Source of the DNA: Rhodoferax fermentans
GTDB taxonomy: Bacteria > Pseudomonadota > Gammaproteobacteria > Burkholderiales > Burkholderiaceae_C
Direction of reading: 5' to 3'
Assembly (NCBI RefSeq): GCF_002017865.1
Contig: NZ_MTJN01000002.1
Coordinates: forward strand, 62,001 to 126,000
DNA length: 64,000 nt
Shown here: piece after piece, positions 15,950-25,175 of the stretch
Layout of the letters: each line of letters begins with the position of its first letter
Position numbering within the stretch: position 1 is the stretch's first letter
Translations under genes and position numbers: made by a program
Notes under the pieces: model-generated
Databases searched by the model: none
The model's input: the letters and a program-made list of their open reading frames with translations, nothing else
Told to the model about the DNA's origin: nothing

Positions 15950-18181
15950 ATGACTACTTATCCAACACAATCAATCGTCACTACTATTTCTGAACCAGTG
16001 GACATAGGCATAGGGGGCATGACTTGCGCCTCTTGCGTTTCAAGAGTCGAAAAGGCGCTCAGAAAAGTGCCGGGTGTTCAAGATGCCACTGTCAACTTGG
16101 CCACCGAGTCGGCCCGCATTTTGGCAGCACCAGGTGTGCACATGCAGGCGCTCCTGCGCCGCGCCGTGCGCGACGCAGGCTACGAACCTCGGACCGCCGA
16201 GGCGGGTCTAGATGCTCAAGAAGCTTCACCTTGGTCGGGCTTTATGCCTGTGGCCATAGGACTGCTTCTGTCTATGCCGCTGACTGTTCCCATGCTGGGT
16301 GACCTGTTCGAACAGCACTGGATGCTGCCCCCGTGGTGGCAATTTTTACTGGCAACACCCGTACAGTTCGGCCTTGGCGCACGCTTTTACAGGGCGGGGT
16401 TGCACGCACTCAAGGCCCGAACCGGCAACATGGACCTGTTGGTATCTATTGGCACGACAGCAGGTTGGGCGTTGTCGGTGTGGTTGTGGTTGACGGCCGA
16501 AGCAGGTGCCGTGGTTCATCTTTACTTCGAAGGCTCAGCGATTGTTATCACGCTTGTGTTGCTGGGCAAGTGGCTCGAAGTCCGTGCCAAGTGGCAAACA
16601 ACCTCCGCCATACGCGCCCTCCATGCGCTACGCCCCAACATGGCTCATCTGCTGGGGCTGGACGGCGAAGTGGATGTTCCCGTGGCTGAGGTGCTTGTCA
16701 GTGACAAACTGGTGGTCAAGCCTGGCGAACGTTTTCCGGTTGATGGAACGCTGTTTGAAGGGCATACCGAGGTGGACGAGTCCATGCTCACAGGCGAGCC
16801 CCTTCCCGTAGCCAAAGACGTGGGCACAGCCCTCACAGGTGGCTCAATCAATGGCGAAGGGCGTATCGTGATGCAGGTCGGCGCAGTAGGCAACGAAACC
16901 GTGTTGTCCCACATCATCCGGCTGGTGGAGGACGCGCAAGCTGCCAAAGCACCGATCCAGCGGATGGTGGATCAGGTCAGTGCGGTATTTGTTCCAGTGG
17001 TTCTGGTGCTGGCAGTCGCCACTCTGCTGGGCTGGTGGCTGACAGGGCATTCGTTTGAGCTCGCAGTGATTCGCGCCGTGGCTGTGCTGGTGATTGCATG
17101 CCCCTGCGCATTGGGCCTGGCTACACCAGCAGCCATCATGGCGGGCACTGGCGTGGCTGCTAAGCATGGCATTTTGATCAAGGATGCCCAGGCCCTTGAG
17201 TTGGCCCACAAGGTTGATGTGGTTGCGTTTGACAAAACTGGCACGCTGACAGTAGGTAGACCCAAATTGACGAGCCTGTTCCCGTTGCATGGGATCTCCG
17301 AGGACGAAGTGCTGCAGATAGCAGCAAGTGTGCAAAGCGGTAGCGAGCATCCACTGGCGCGTGCTGTGGTGGCAAGAGCTCAAGAGTGTGGACAAGTGTT
17401 CGAAGCTCCCGAGAGTGTTCGCTCAATCGCCGGTCGAGGCACCGAGGGTGCGGTGGGTGCGCGCAATTTCTTGATTGGTAGCCTGAGATGGATGGAAGAA
17501 CTCAATGTTGACACCCTCGCAGTGAAAGCGCGGACTGTCGAGTGGCAGAGCCAGGGTGCCACTGTTTCTGCGATGGCTGAGCGCACGGCACAAGGCTTGA
17601 CTCTGCGAGCAGTAATGGCGTTTGGAGATGAACCCAAGCCAGGAGCGAAGGAAGCGCTCGCCACGTTGCGGCGACGCGGTATCAAAACCGTGATGATTTC
17701 CGGTGACAACCAAGGTGCTGCCGAAGTTATGGCACGTCGCCTTGGCTTGCGACCAGAGGACGGTGAAGTCATGGCGGAAGTGCTGCCAGGCGAAAAGGCC
17801 GCCAGGGTCATTGCCCTCAAAGAGGGCGGTTATACCGTTGCCATGGTGGGCGATGGAGTTAACGACGCTCCTGCACTTGCCGTTGCGGATGTTGGCTTTG
17901 CAATGGGCAACGGCACCGATGTTGCAATGCACGCAGCAGGGATCACCCTCATGCGAGGCGATCCCACGCTAGTCGTTGCCTCGCTGGATATTTCAGATAA
18001 GACCGTTGCCAAAATTCGTCAAAATCTATTCTGGGCGTTTGCCTATAACGTTGCAGGCATTCCTTTGGCGGCGTTCGGCTTTTTAAGCCCAGTCATGGCC
18101 GGTGCCGCAATGGCTTTGAGCTCGGTCAGCGTAATGAGTAATGCACTGCTACTAAAGCGTTGGAAACCGGACAAACAATAG
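15950..18181 (+). CDS. copA: CopA, Cu(I)-exporting P1B-type ATPase
   Basis: 743 residues from ATG 15950. The frame is open back to GTG 15908, but 15908-15949 is the CueR promoter, so the shorter start is preferred. One N-terminal metal-binding domain (GMTCASC, about 24-29), eight membrane segments, the Cu-binding CPC in VIACPCALG (about 383), phosphorylation motif DKTGTLT (about 428), HP motif GSEHPLARA, and GDGVNDAP (about 633). Pumps cytosolic Cu(I) to the periplasm. It is divergent from copZ-cueR. A stretch of it (about 16728-17060) is duplicated in the remnant at 19111. Confidence 0.95.
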   Translation: MTTYPTQSIVTTISEPVDIGIGGMTCASCVSRVEKALRKVPGVQDATVNLATESARILAAPGVHMQALLRRAVRDAGYEPRTAEAGLDAQEASPWSGFMPVAIGLLLSMPLTVPMLGDLFEQHWMLPPWWQFLLATPVQFGLGARFYRAGLHALKARTGNMDLLVSIGTTAGWALSVWLWLTAEAGAVVHLYFEGSAIVITLVLLGKWLEVRAKWQTTSAIRALHALRPNMAHLLGLDGEVDVPVAEVLVSDKLVVKPGERFPVDGTLFEGHTEVDESMLTGEPLPVAKDVGTALTGGSINGEGRIVMQVGAVGNETVLSHIIRLVEDAQAAKAPIQRMVDQVSAVFVPVVLVLAVATLLGWWLTGHSFELAVIRAVAVLVIACPCALGLATPAAIMAGTGVAAKHGILIKDAQALELAHKVDVVAFDKTGTLTVGRPKLTSLFPLHGISEDEVLQIAASVQSGSEHPLARAVVARAQECGQVFEAPESVRSIAGRGTEGAVGARNFLIGSLRWMEELNVDTLAVKARTVEWQSQGATVSAMAERTAQGLTLRAVMAFGDEPKPGAKEALATLRRRGIKTVMISGDNQGAAEVMARRLGLRPEDGEVMAEVLPGEKAARVIALKEGGYTVAMVGDGVNDAPALAVADVGFAMGNGTDVAMHAAGITLMRGDPTLVVASLDISDKTVAKIRQNLFWAFAYNVAGIPLAAFGFLSPVMAGAAMALSSVSVMSNALLLKRWKPDKQ

Positions 18182-18207
18182 GTTTTTATGCTGCGCAAAG
18201 CTGCTCT

Positions 18208-18522
18208 TCACACCTGCATATTCATGACATCTGTATATGCCTGGACAACCCTGTTGCGTACCTGCAAGGTCGCCTGAAACGCGACATTTGATTTAACACC
18301 TGCCAACATGGTTTGCTCAAGGCTAACGGTTGGATTTTCGAGGGTGAACGCCGTGGTAAGTCGCCCAGACTCTTTTTGAAGATTGCTTGTTGAACTCAAG
18401 GCCTGCACCAGAGCATCCTGAAATCCGGTTTCAGATGAACCCTGACTTTTGCGGAGCGGTGGATTTAGATCCACGACAGCACGTATTAATTCGGGTGACT
18501 TGATTGTGAGGTTCATGAGCAT
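18208..18522 (-). CDS. fliE: FliE-like flagellar basal-body protein, orphan
   Basis: 104 residues from ATG 18522, the same length as E. coli FliE; the frame is open to 18585 but that part is not FliE-like. The C-terminal half matches FliE: FQDALVQALSSTSNLQKES, then NPTVSLEQTML, VAFQATLQVRNRVV and QAYTDVMNMQV. FliE joins the MS ring to the rod of flagella and is normally next to fliF; no other flagellar gene is here. It lies 115 bp after the end of copK copy 2 on the same strand, so it probably shares that copper-type promoter. No good Shine-Dalgarno sequence is seen before ATG 18522. Why a rod protein sits in a copper operon is unexplained. Confidence 0.72.
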   Translation of the reverse strand: MLMNLTIKSPELIRAVVDLNPPLRKSQGSSETGFQDALVQALSSTSNLQKESGRLTTAFTLENPTVSLEQTMLAGVKSNVAFQATLQVRNRVVQAYTDVMNMQV

Positions 18523-18637
18523 GCCTATAGGCTGCAAATCGGCTGAGTTGAGGGCAAGTGCCCAACCGCCCAGTGCGCACGGCACTGGGCTCTAATGCGG
18601 GCAAAACCTCTTGGGTACGCCTGCACCGGTCAGTACC

Positions 18638-18919
18638 CTAGTTGCGGTTGTGTTTATAAATGCCTTGGGCCAGCTTAGCTACCTCGTCTCCTTTCATGGT
18701 GATCGATTGACCGTCTGCTGTTTCCATCGTTGTGCCTTCTTGCATGCGCACGGCTTTTCCGAACTGACTTTCCATGGCCATCTTGCCGTCTTTGAACTGA
18801 TACACAGTTGAGCCGTCCTTGAGTTGGGTGGACTTCACGACATCGGTGTTGTCCAAAGCGAAAGCCGACAAAGCGGGCAACACAAGACTCAGAACCAGAA
18901 TGGATTTACGAATTGACAT
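18638..18919 (-). CDS. copK: CopK-family periplasmic copper protein (copy 2)
   Basis: 93 residues. Signal peptide of about 21 residues (ends SAFA). The mature part is VVKSTQLKDGSTVYQFKDGK, then MAMESQFGKAVRMQEGTTME and GQSITMKGDEVAKL, with the four-methionine CopK pattern. The signal peptide and about 200 bp upstream are almost identical to copy 3. GGAG precedes the ATG by 8 nt. Followed by the fliE-like gene on the same strand. Confidence 0.9.
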   Translation of the reverse strand: MSIRKSILVLSLVLPALSAFALDNTDVVKSTQLKDGSTVYQFKDGKMAMESQFGKAVRMQEGTTMETADGQSITMKGDEVAKLAQGIYKHNRN

Positions 18920-19097
18920 GATAAAACTCCTTCAAGATGATTGCAGTTCTCCCCGAAGTTTCTCGGGGACTGGTGACGCAACTGCTGCATCACTGGTGTT
19001 AATGTAGAAGTCCAACCCCAACAAAGGCATGACCGCAAAATTACAAAAAGGACGCCTAAAGAAAGTTTTCGGATCACATTGACGGGTTCTGAAAAAC
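18885..19097. repeat. Duplicated copK promoter/leader (copy at 26175-26387)
   Basis: About 213 bp covering the CopR-type box, -10, 5'-UTR hairpin and start of the signal peptide of copK copy 2 recurs at 26175-26387 with only a few differences. The match stops abruptly at GAAAAAC (19097/26387). This is a recent duplication of a promoter-copK module. Confidence 0.9.
19001..19044 (-). promoter_or_regulatory. CopR-type box and -10 of copK copy 2
   Basis: Minus strand: GTAATTTTGCGGTCA at 19044-19030, 23 bp, TACATT at 19006-19001. The transcript leader carries a CCCCGA/TCGGGG hairpin (18950-18967). Confidence 0.68.
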
Positions 19098-19110
19098 GAC
19101 ATCAAGCATC

Positions 19111-19482
19111 GCGAACGTTTTCCGGTTGATGGAACGTTGTTTGAGGGGCATACCGAGGTGGACGAATCCATGCTCACTGGCGAGCCCCTTCCCGTAGCCA
19201 AAGACGTGGGCACAGCCCTCACAGGTGGCTCAATCAATGGCGAAGGGCGCATCGTGATGCAGGTCGGCGCAGTAGGCAGCGAAACCGTGTTGTCCCACAT
19301 CATCCGGGTGGTGGAGGACGCGCAAGCTGCCAAAGCACCGATCCAGCGGATGGTCTATCAGTTCAGCGCGGTATTTGTTCCAGTGGTTCTGGTGCTGGCA
19401 GTCGTCATTCTGCTGACATGGCATTCGTTTGTGTGTGGTGAGTAATGCACTACAGTTAAAGCGATGGAAGGCTGCACAGTGA
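19111..19482 (+). pseudogene. Internally deleted copA ATPase copy
   Basis: From 19111 the DNA is about 95% identical to copA 16728-17050 (the actuator-domain region, encoding [19 protein letters not shown]). At about 19430 it jumps to the extreme 3' end of a copA-like gene, reading SNALQLKRWKAAQ-stop in another frame. The promoter, N-terminus, CPC motif and catalytic core are missing and the junction is out of frame, so it cannot encode a pump. The last residues differ from the intact copA (SNALLLKRWKPDKQ), so this tail came from another homologue. Confidence 0.9.
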
Positions 19483-19552
19483 AGCGTGGAAGTGGTGACG
19501 AAGTGCTCTTGAAATTTTGCAGAACATGACACCCCATGTGCCTGGCGAACCA

Positions 19553-21931
19553 CTAAAGCCGAGCAGATCGCAACCGCAGTGCATTGCCAATAACCGACAC
19601 CGAACTAAAGCTCATTGCCAAGGCAGCAATCATAGGTGACAGTACCCAACCGGTGAAGGGATAGAGGACCCCAGCAGCCACGGGGATGCCCAGTGCGTTG
19701 TACAGGAATGCAAACATCAGGTTCTGTTTCATGTTGCCGACAGTGGCATTTGAGAGTGCCAGGGCGATAGAAATGCCACGCAAATCCCCCTTGACCAGAG
19801 TGACCTGAGCGCTGTTCATTGCCACATCAGTTCCCGTTCCCATTGCAATTCCCACATTGGCTTTTGCCAGGGCCGGGGCATCATTGATGCCGTCACCCGC
19901 CATGGCCACGATACGGCCGTCCTTTTGCAGCTGCTCGACCAAATTGAGTTTGTCTTGAGGCTTGACCTCCCCATGTACTTCATCGATGCCGAGCTTTGCG
20001 CCAACTGCTTTGGCCGTGGTCAGACCGTCACCCGTTGCCATCACAATGCGGATGCCTGATGCCTTGAGTGTCCTGAGGGCCTCCATCGAACTGGTCTTGA
20101 TGGGATCGGAGACCGCGAGCAATCCGGCGAGCTTTCCATCAACGGCAAGGTGCATGACGCTGGCACCTTCGGTCCGCAGGGCTTCAGCCTGTCCTTTCAA
20201 CTCATCCACCGCAATCTTCATTTGCTGCATCAGAGTAGTATTTCCCAAGACCAAATGTTTTCCTGCAACTTGGCCTTGCACACCAATGCCAGAGCCTGAT
20301 TCAAAGTTCTCTGGCTTTTCCAATATGAGTTTGCGATCACGCGCGGCGGTCACAATGGCTGCCGCCAAAGGATGTTCGCTTCCCTGATCAAGGCTTGCGG
20401 CAAGACGCAAAACTTCGTCAGCTTCGTACCCAGCACTCGGCACCGTCTTTTCAAAACTTGGGTGCCCTTCTGTCAGAGTACCGGTTTTATCGATGATCAG
20501 GGTGTCGATCTTGCGCAGGTTTTCAATGGCTGCGGCGTCGCGAAACAGTATTCCCTGCGTCGCCCCTTTCCCAGTGGCCACCATGATCGACATGGGTGTG
20601 GCCAGCCCCAGTGCGCAGGGGCAAGCGATGATCAATACGGCGACGGCGTTGATCAATCCGTACACCCAGCTTGGCTCAGGACCCCAAAGCCCCCAACCAA
20701 TGAAAGTGAGCATGGCGATGCTTACAACTGCCACGACAAAGTACCCAGCGACCTCATCCGCCATGCGCTGCATCGGAGCCCTAGAGCGTTGGGCCTGTGC
20801 GACCATTTGAACGATTTGGGACAGGACGGTGTCAGACCCGATTTTTTCAGCCTTCATCACCAACGCGCCACTGGTGTTCAGCGTTGCACCAATGATCTTG
20901 TCGCCCACGCGTTTGGTAACAGGCAGAGGTTCGCCAGTCAACATGGACTCATCGAGTGCACTGCTGCCTTCAGTGACGATGCCATCGACTGGAACCTTTT
21001 CGCCCGGGCGCACCCGCAACAAGTCACCCAGATGAACATGCGAGAGTTCAATGTCCTCCTCGGTGCCATCGGTTTTCACACGGCGCGCCGTTTTTGGTGC
21101 CAGTCCCAGCAGCGATTTGATTGCCGCTGAAGTCTGGGAACGCGCCTTGAGTTCCAGCATTTGCCCCAAAAGTGTCAGTGAAATGATGACCGCAGCCGCT
21201 TCAAAATAGACAGCCACCCGGCCCATGGAGATGAATGAATCCGGAAATACACCTGGCACAATGGTCGCCACCACGCTGTAGAGGTACGCTGCTCCAGTGC
21301 CAAGACCAATCAATGTCCACATATTGGGACTGCGGTTCATGACGGACTCTGCACCGCGTACAAAAAACGGCCATCCCGCCCACAGGACGATGGGCGTTGC
21401 CAGCGCAAATTCGACCCAACTCTGCACCGTCATATCCATCCACTGCAGGCGATGGCCCACCATCGCCAGCACAAAAACCACGGCAGTGAGAGGCAGCGTC
21501 CACCAAAAACGCCGCTGAAAGTCTTGCAGCTCTGAATTTTCCTCATCATCGAGCGCAGGCATCAGGGGTTCCAGCGTCATCCCACATTTCGGGCAGTTGC
21601 CTGGATGATCCTGGCGAATTTCGGGGTGCATGGGGCAGGTGTAAATCGTCCCTGCAACCGTTGGTGCAGCGGCCGTTTTGGCAGTGGGTTCCCCCATGTA
21701 CTGCATGGGAGCGGCATCGAATTTCGTTTTGCACTTGGGGCCGCAAAAGAAGAACGTACGACCCATATGCTTGGATCGGTGAAAGGACTGGTCCGTCACC
21801 GTCATACCGCACACGGGATCCTTCAGAGCCTCAGTGCTGCCTTTTTCGGTGCTATTGTCTGCTTGAGGCACAGCGCTCCCGGCGCCATGGTGGTGCGCAT
21901 GCGCGTGTTCGTCGTGTTGGTGGGTATTCAT
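19553..21931 (-). CDS. copF: Cu P1B-type ATPase with His-rich and YHS N-terminus (CopF-like)
   Basis: 792 residues. The N-terminus is His-rich ([15 protein letters not shown]). It is followed by a YHS domain ([16 protein letters not shown] ... [13 protein letters not shown]) and a heavy-metal-binding domain ([20 protein letters not shown]). The ATPase core follows: actuator, CPC in [14 protein letters not shown] (about 437), [13 protein letters not shown] (about 480), [25 protein letters not shown] and eight membrane segments. This architecture is found in copper- or silver-exporting ATPases of proteobacterial islands. It is the last gene of a long minus-strand operon that begins near copK copy 3. 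Confidence 0.92.
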   Translation of the reverse strand: MNTHQHDEHAHAHHHGAGSAVPQADNSTEKGSTEALKDPVCGMTVTDQSFHRSKHMGRTFFFCGPKCKTKFDAAPMQYMGEPTAKTAAAPTVAGTIYTCPMHPEIRQDHPGNCPKCGMTLEPLMPALDDEENSELQDFQRRFWWTLPLTAVVFVLAMVGHRLQWMDMTVQSWVEFALATPIVLWAGWPFFVRGAESVMNRSPNMWTLIGLGTGAAYLYSVVATIVPGVFPDSFISMGRVAVYFEAAAVIISLTLLGQMLELKARSQTSAAIKSLLGLAPKTARRVKTDGTEEDIELSHVHLGDLLRVRPGEKVPVDGIVTEGSSALDESMLTGEPLPVTKRVGDKIIGATLNTSGALVMKAEKIGSDTVLSQIVQMVAQAQRSRAPMQRMADEVAGYFVVAVVSIAMLTFIGWGLWGPEPSWVYGLINAVAVLIIACPCALGLATPMSIMVATGKGATQGILFRDAAAIENLRKIDTLIIDKTGTLTEGHPSFEKTVPSAGYEADEVLRLAASLDQGSEHPLAAAIVTAARDRKLILEKPENFESGSGIGVQGQVAGKHLVLGNTTLMQQMKIAVDELKGQAEALRTEGASVMHLAVDGKLAGLLAVSDPIKTSSMEALRTLKASGIRIVMATGDGLTTAKAVGAKLGIDEVHGEVKPQDKLNLVEQLQKDGRIVAMAGDGINDAPALAKANVGIAMGTGTDVAMNSAQVTLVKGDLRGISIALALSNATVGNMKQNLMFAFLYNALGIPVAAGVLYPFTGWVLSPMIAALAMSFSSVSVIGNALRLRSARL

Positions 21932-21950
21932 AGTATTTCTGCAATGTTTG

Positions 21951-22451
21951 TCAGGTCAACAAGACCGGGGCATCGGGAAGCTCGTTAACGCGCGCTTCCT
22001 GCGCTGGGAAATACGCTCCGATCAGGTTGGCAAGTGCCGCAATGCCCTGCAATGCGCCGGCTTGGAACGCGGCACTGGAAAACGCCTTTTGCATGTCATG
22101 GCAGATGGCGGCCCAAGTTTCATTGCCAGCTTTGGCATGGATTCCCCGGTCTGCAACGATTTCAACCGCATGGTCTGCCAGCAAAACGTAAATCAGGACA
22201 CCGTTGTTGTGCTCGGTGTCCCAGACTCGCAGTTGGGAGAACACTTCAAGGGCGCGCTCGCGCGAGGATTGGCCCTTGAGCAAGCGCATGCCGTCCAGAC
22301 CACCTTCCACGGCAAATCGAATCTCGCCGCCATGCTGTTGTTCGCTGGACTGGATCGCTTGCTCTATGGCGCGCAGGCTCTGTGGCGTGAAGGCCCGGTG
22401 CAACTGCCAATCGGTAAACAGCAGGTGTCGCATAAAACGCTGGATATGCAT
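21951..22451 (-). CDS. TPM-domain protein (short form)
   Basis: 166 residues from ATG 22451 (GGAAGG 8 nt upstream); a GTG at 22460 overlapping the upstream stop is possible. It has the TPM fold (TLP18.3/Psb32/MOLO-1): [35 protein letters not shown] block ([20 protein letters not shown]) and [17 protein letters not shown]. It lacks a signal peptide and membrane anchor, unlike its upstream neighbour. Usual partner of LemA and the long TPM protein; biochemical role poorly defined. Confidence 0.85.
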   Translation of the reverse strand: MHIQRFMRHLLFTDWQLHRAFTPQSLRAIEQAIQSSEQQHGGEIRFAVEGGLDGMRLLKGQSSRERALEVFSQLRVWDTEHNNGVLIYVLLADHAVEIVADRGIHAKAGNETWAAICHDMQKAFSSAAFQAGALQGIAALANLIGAYFPAQEARVNELPDAPVLLT

Positions 22452-22453
22452 GG

Positions 22454-23314
22454 CTACCACCTTCCCGACGCGCCGCCGCCGCCGAAACCACCACCGCCAC
22501 CCCGGAATCCGCCACCGCCGAATCCACCTCGACCACCACCAGAATAGCCTCCGACGCCACGAAGCAGTGTGCCTGCTCCAATCAATGTGACAAACATGGA
22601 AGCAATACCGGCCAAGATGGCATAAAGCAAGGTCCCAATCAACATCCAGGCAAGGCCAGTCACGATGGCCCCCGTGATCAAGGACCCACCAAACTTTCCA
22701 ACGACATGGCGCAGCACACCGCCAACTCCCAGGGCCACAATGAACAGAAATGGCACGAACTGCCGAAGACTCTGATCGTTCCCTCTTGGGTTGCTCTGGG
22801 TTGCCGGTAGAGGTTCACCATCCACCACCTGCATGATCTGCGCCGTGCCGGCTTGCACACCGCCGTAGAAATCACCTTGCTTGAAGCGCGGCACGATGGT
22901 CTCGCTGATGATGCGCTTGCTGACGATGTCTGACAGTGCGCCTTCCAGGCCATAGCCCACTTCGATGCGTACGGTGCGATCGTCCTTTGCCACCACCAGA
23001 ATGACGCCGTCATCTACCTTCTTGCGCCCCAGCTTCCATTGCTCGGCCACCCGCAAGGCATATTGCTCAATGCCTTCGGGCAGCGTGGTGGCAAGCATCA
23101 GCACGGCCAACTGTGTGCCCTTGCGCGCTTCAAAAGCTGTCAATGCTTGTTCGAGCTGGGCTTTCTGCTCCTGCGTGAGCGTGCTGCTCCGGTCGGTGAC
23201 GTGTCCCACTAGGGGAGGCACTGCGACCTGTGCATCGGCAAGTCCTGGAACGAACAATGCAAACGTCAGCCAGACAGCAAGACACCCGCGGTGCATCGCC
23301 CCTTTGATGGTCAT
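22454..23314 (-). CDS. TPM-domain membrane protein with Gly-rich tail (YgcG-like)
   Basis: 286 residues. Signal peptide of about 28 residues (ends LADAQ), TPM domain at about 32-170 (VTDRSSTLTQEQKAQLEQAL ... VRIEVGYGLEGALSD), two membrane segments at about 190-245 and a C-terminal Gly-rich tail (GGFRGGGGGFGGGG). It overlaps the lemA-like gene by 4 bp and the short TPM gene is immediately downstream. LemA/TPM pairs are widespread envelope proteins of unclear function; here they sit inside a copper operon. Confidence 0.88.
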   Translation of the reverse strand: MTIKGAMHRGCLAVWLTFALFVPGLADAQVAVPPLVGHVTDRSSTLTQEQKAQLEQALTAFEARKGTQLAVLMLATTLPEGIEQYALRVAEQWKLGRKKVDDGVILVVAKDDRTVRIEVGYGLEGALSDIVSKRIISETIVPRFKQGDFYGGVQAGTAQIMQVVDGEPLPATQSNPRGNDQSLRQFVPFLFIVALGVGGVLRHVVGKFGGSLITGAIVTGLAWMLIGTLLYAILAGIASMFVTLIGAGTLLRGVGGYSGGGRGGFGGGGFRGGGGGFGGGGASGRW

Positions 23315-23943
23315 TTTGTGACTCCGGATGCCGCGCCTTGTGGCGCAGCCGCTGGGCGGTCAAAGCTGACGGACGGTGGCTTGGAGATTTCCTTCTCGTT
23401 CTCCACCGTGAAATTGGCTTTTTCTTTGTATCCAAACACCATTGCAGTCAGATTCGATGGGAATGACCTCACCGTCACGTTGTACTCCTGAACTGATTTG
23501 ATGTACCGGTTGCGGGCGACCGTGATGCGGTTTTCTGTGCCCTCCAGCTGCGCCTGCAAATCTCTGAATGCCTGGTTGGCTTTGAGATTGGGGTAGTTCT
23601 CGGATACCACCAGCAGGCGCGACAGGGCTCCCGACAATTGGCCTTGTGCCTGTTGGAACTTCTGAAAAGCAGCAGGGTCGTTGATCAGCTCAGGCGTCGC
23701 CTGTATGGACGTTGCCCTTGAGCGCGCCTCGACCACTTTGATCAACGTGTCTTGCTCAAACTGGGTCTCGCCCTTGACGGTGCTGACCAGGTTGGGCACC
23801 AGATCCGATCGACGCTGATACTGGTTCAGCACCTCCGCCCAGCTGGCCTTGATCTGCTCGTCGGTGCTCTGAAAGCTGTTGTATCCACAGCCCGTCAACC
23901 CAAGGATCGCGGCAGACATGATGAAGATGAGAAGTTTGCGCAT
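23311..23943 (-). CDS. LemA-family lipoprotein
   Basis: 210 residues. Lipoprotein signal with lipobox LTGC (Cys about 19), then the LemA helical bundle: VLNQYQRRSDLVPNLVSTVK, GALSRLLVVSENYPNLKANQ, RITVARNRYIKSVQEYNVTV and the terminal FPSNLTAMVFGYKEK motif. Full length for the family. First of the LemA-TPM-TPM set, translationally coupled to the next gene (ATGA). Confidence 0.92.
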   Translation of the reverse strand: MRKLLIFIMSAAILGLTGCGYNSFQSTDEQIKASWAEVLNQYQRRSDLVPNLVSTVKGETQFEQDTLIKVVEARSRATSIQATPELINDPAAFQKFQQAQGQLSGALSRLLVVSENYPNLKANQAFRDLQAQLEGTENRITVARNRYIKSVQEYNVTVRSFPSNLTAMVFGYKEKANFTVENEKEISKPPSVSFDRPAAAPQGAASGVTK

Positions 23944-23979
23944 TTTTTGTGCCTCCGATATAAATGAAATATGCCAGCG

Positions 23980-24171
23980 TTATGCGCAGCAGCAGGCGAC
24001 TTTGTTATCCAGGCTGCTCTGGCACCCAGATGTCTTCGAGAATCCAGAAGAGACCACACGCGTGCGGCCACTTGCCAGGTCCACCTCCACACGAGTTACA
24101 CCAGGAACAGCTTGCAATGCTGTCGTGACATGTTTCACGCACGATTCGCATGTGATGTCGTGAACCCTCAA
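23980..24171 (-). CDS. Small heavy-metal-associated domain protein with Cys-rich tail
   Basis: 63 residues from TTG 24171, chosen because GAAGG lies 5 nt upstream; no ATG or GTG is available near the domain start. It has an HMA motif, HDITCESCVKHVTTALQAVP, then GVTRVEVDLASGRTRV. After that it departs from the usual fold: the expected last strand and helix are replaced by GCQSSLDNKVACCCA with four cysteines. This may be a frameshift of the 3' end or a real extra metal site. It lies between the methyltransferase-like gene and lemA on the same strand. Confidence 0.6.
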   Translation of the reverse strand: MRVHDITCESCVKHVTTALQAVPGVTRVEVDLASGRTRVVSSGFSKTSGCQSSLDNKVACCCA

Positions 24172-24229
24172 ATCACCTTCGATTCCCTTTTTTCTATTTT
24201 GCGAAACAATCCCAGTAGCTCCACATGGC

Positions 24230-24886
24230 TCAGCCACCAGATGTCGCAGACGACTGATGAAAGTGCGGAAAAAAACGTGGCGTCTGCTGGGCGTAACGCG
24301 TATACATCTCGCCAAATTGCGACCGCATCTCTGCCTCTTCGGTGACTGCCAAGCGCCCATACATCGTTAGCAAGACTGGAAACATCAACAGGGTTAACAA
24401 GGTCGGCCATTGCAATAGGAAGCCAAAGAGAATCAGGACAAAGGCCACATATTGCGGATGACGGATACGGGCGTAAGGTCCCGCCGTTGCCAATACGTGC
24501 CTGCGTTGGGCGTGGTACAGCACATTCCAAGCACTCGACAACAGGTAGAAACCCAGGCCCAGGAAGATATAACTCGCAATATGAAGAGGCCCCCAATGCG
24601 GATCACCCTTTTCGCCCAGCAGTGTGGACCATAAATGTCCAGCGTCATGGGTCAGGATGTCCAAGCCAGGGTATTTGGTTTGCAACCAACCGGACAGAAG
24701 ATAGATGGTCAATGGGAACCCGTACATCTCCACAAACAGGGCCACGATAAAGGCAGAGAACGCACTAAACGTTCTCCAATCCCTGGCCGTTGCGGGTTTG
24801 AAGAAGCTGTAGCCAAACATGATGAAAATCGCTGAATTGAAGATCACCAACGTCCACAACCCATAGGCAGGTTGATCATGGCTCAT
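24230..24886 (-). CDS. Isoprenylcysteine carboxyl methyltransferase-like membrane protein
   Basis: 218 residues with about five membrane segments. The C-terminal half carries the family motif GPYARIRHPQYVAF (about 136-149) followed by a membrane helix and EEAEMRSQFGEMYTRYAQQT, which together form the SAM-binding site of ICMT/PEMT-type enzymes. The substrate of the bacterial versions in copper islands is unknown; lipids or thiols are possible. Overlaps the DUF2933 gene by 4 bp. Confidence 0.85.
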   Translation of the reverse strand: MSHDQPAYGLWTLVIFNSAIFIMFGYSFFKPATARDWRTFSAFSAFIVALFVEMYGFPLTIYLLSGWLQTKYPGLDILTHDAGHLWSTLLGEKGDPHWGPLHIASYIFLGLGFYLLSSAWNVLYHAQRRHVLATAGPYARIRHPQYVAFVLILFGFLLQWPTLLTLLMFPVLLTMYGRLAVTEEAEMRSQFGEMYTRYAQQTPRFFPHFHQSSATSGG

Positions 24887-25164
24887 GCTGATTCTCCCGG
24901 CCGCGGATTGCTCGATTTGCTGGAATCATCAATGGGTGGACCGCCACCTTGACCGTGACCATGAGCTCCGTGTCCGTGGTGCATGAAGACATGCATCAAG
25001 GGACATGCCAACAAGAGCAGCCAGGGCAAAGCTCCTGCAACATGAGCCAGGTGCTCCGTCAACAAGTAATACGCAGCTGCTGCGCCAATCACCAATAGTC
25101 CCACGGCGTATCGGGAACTCCAAAAGCTTGGCGGTTGGTCTGGGGTTTCATGGTCATGGTCCAT
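24883..25164 (-). CDS. DUF2933 small membrane protein
   Basis: 93 residues. Two adjacent membrane segments (about 18-36 and 41-58), followed by a His/Gly-rich tail (MHVFMHHGHGAHGHGQGG) that could bind metal. DUF2933 proteins occur next to Cu and Ag resistance genes. Start overlaps nothing upstream; its stop overlaps the next gene by 4 bp (ATGA). Confidence 0.82.
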   Translation of the reverse strand: MDHDHETPDQPPSFWSSRYAVGLLVIGAAAAYYLLTEHLAHVAGALPWLLLLACPLMHVFMHHGHGAHGHGQGGGPPIDDSSKSSNPRPGESA

Positions 25165-25175
25165 GATTGGGCTCC

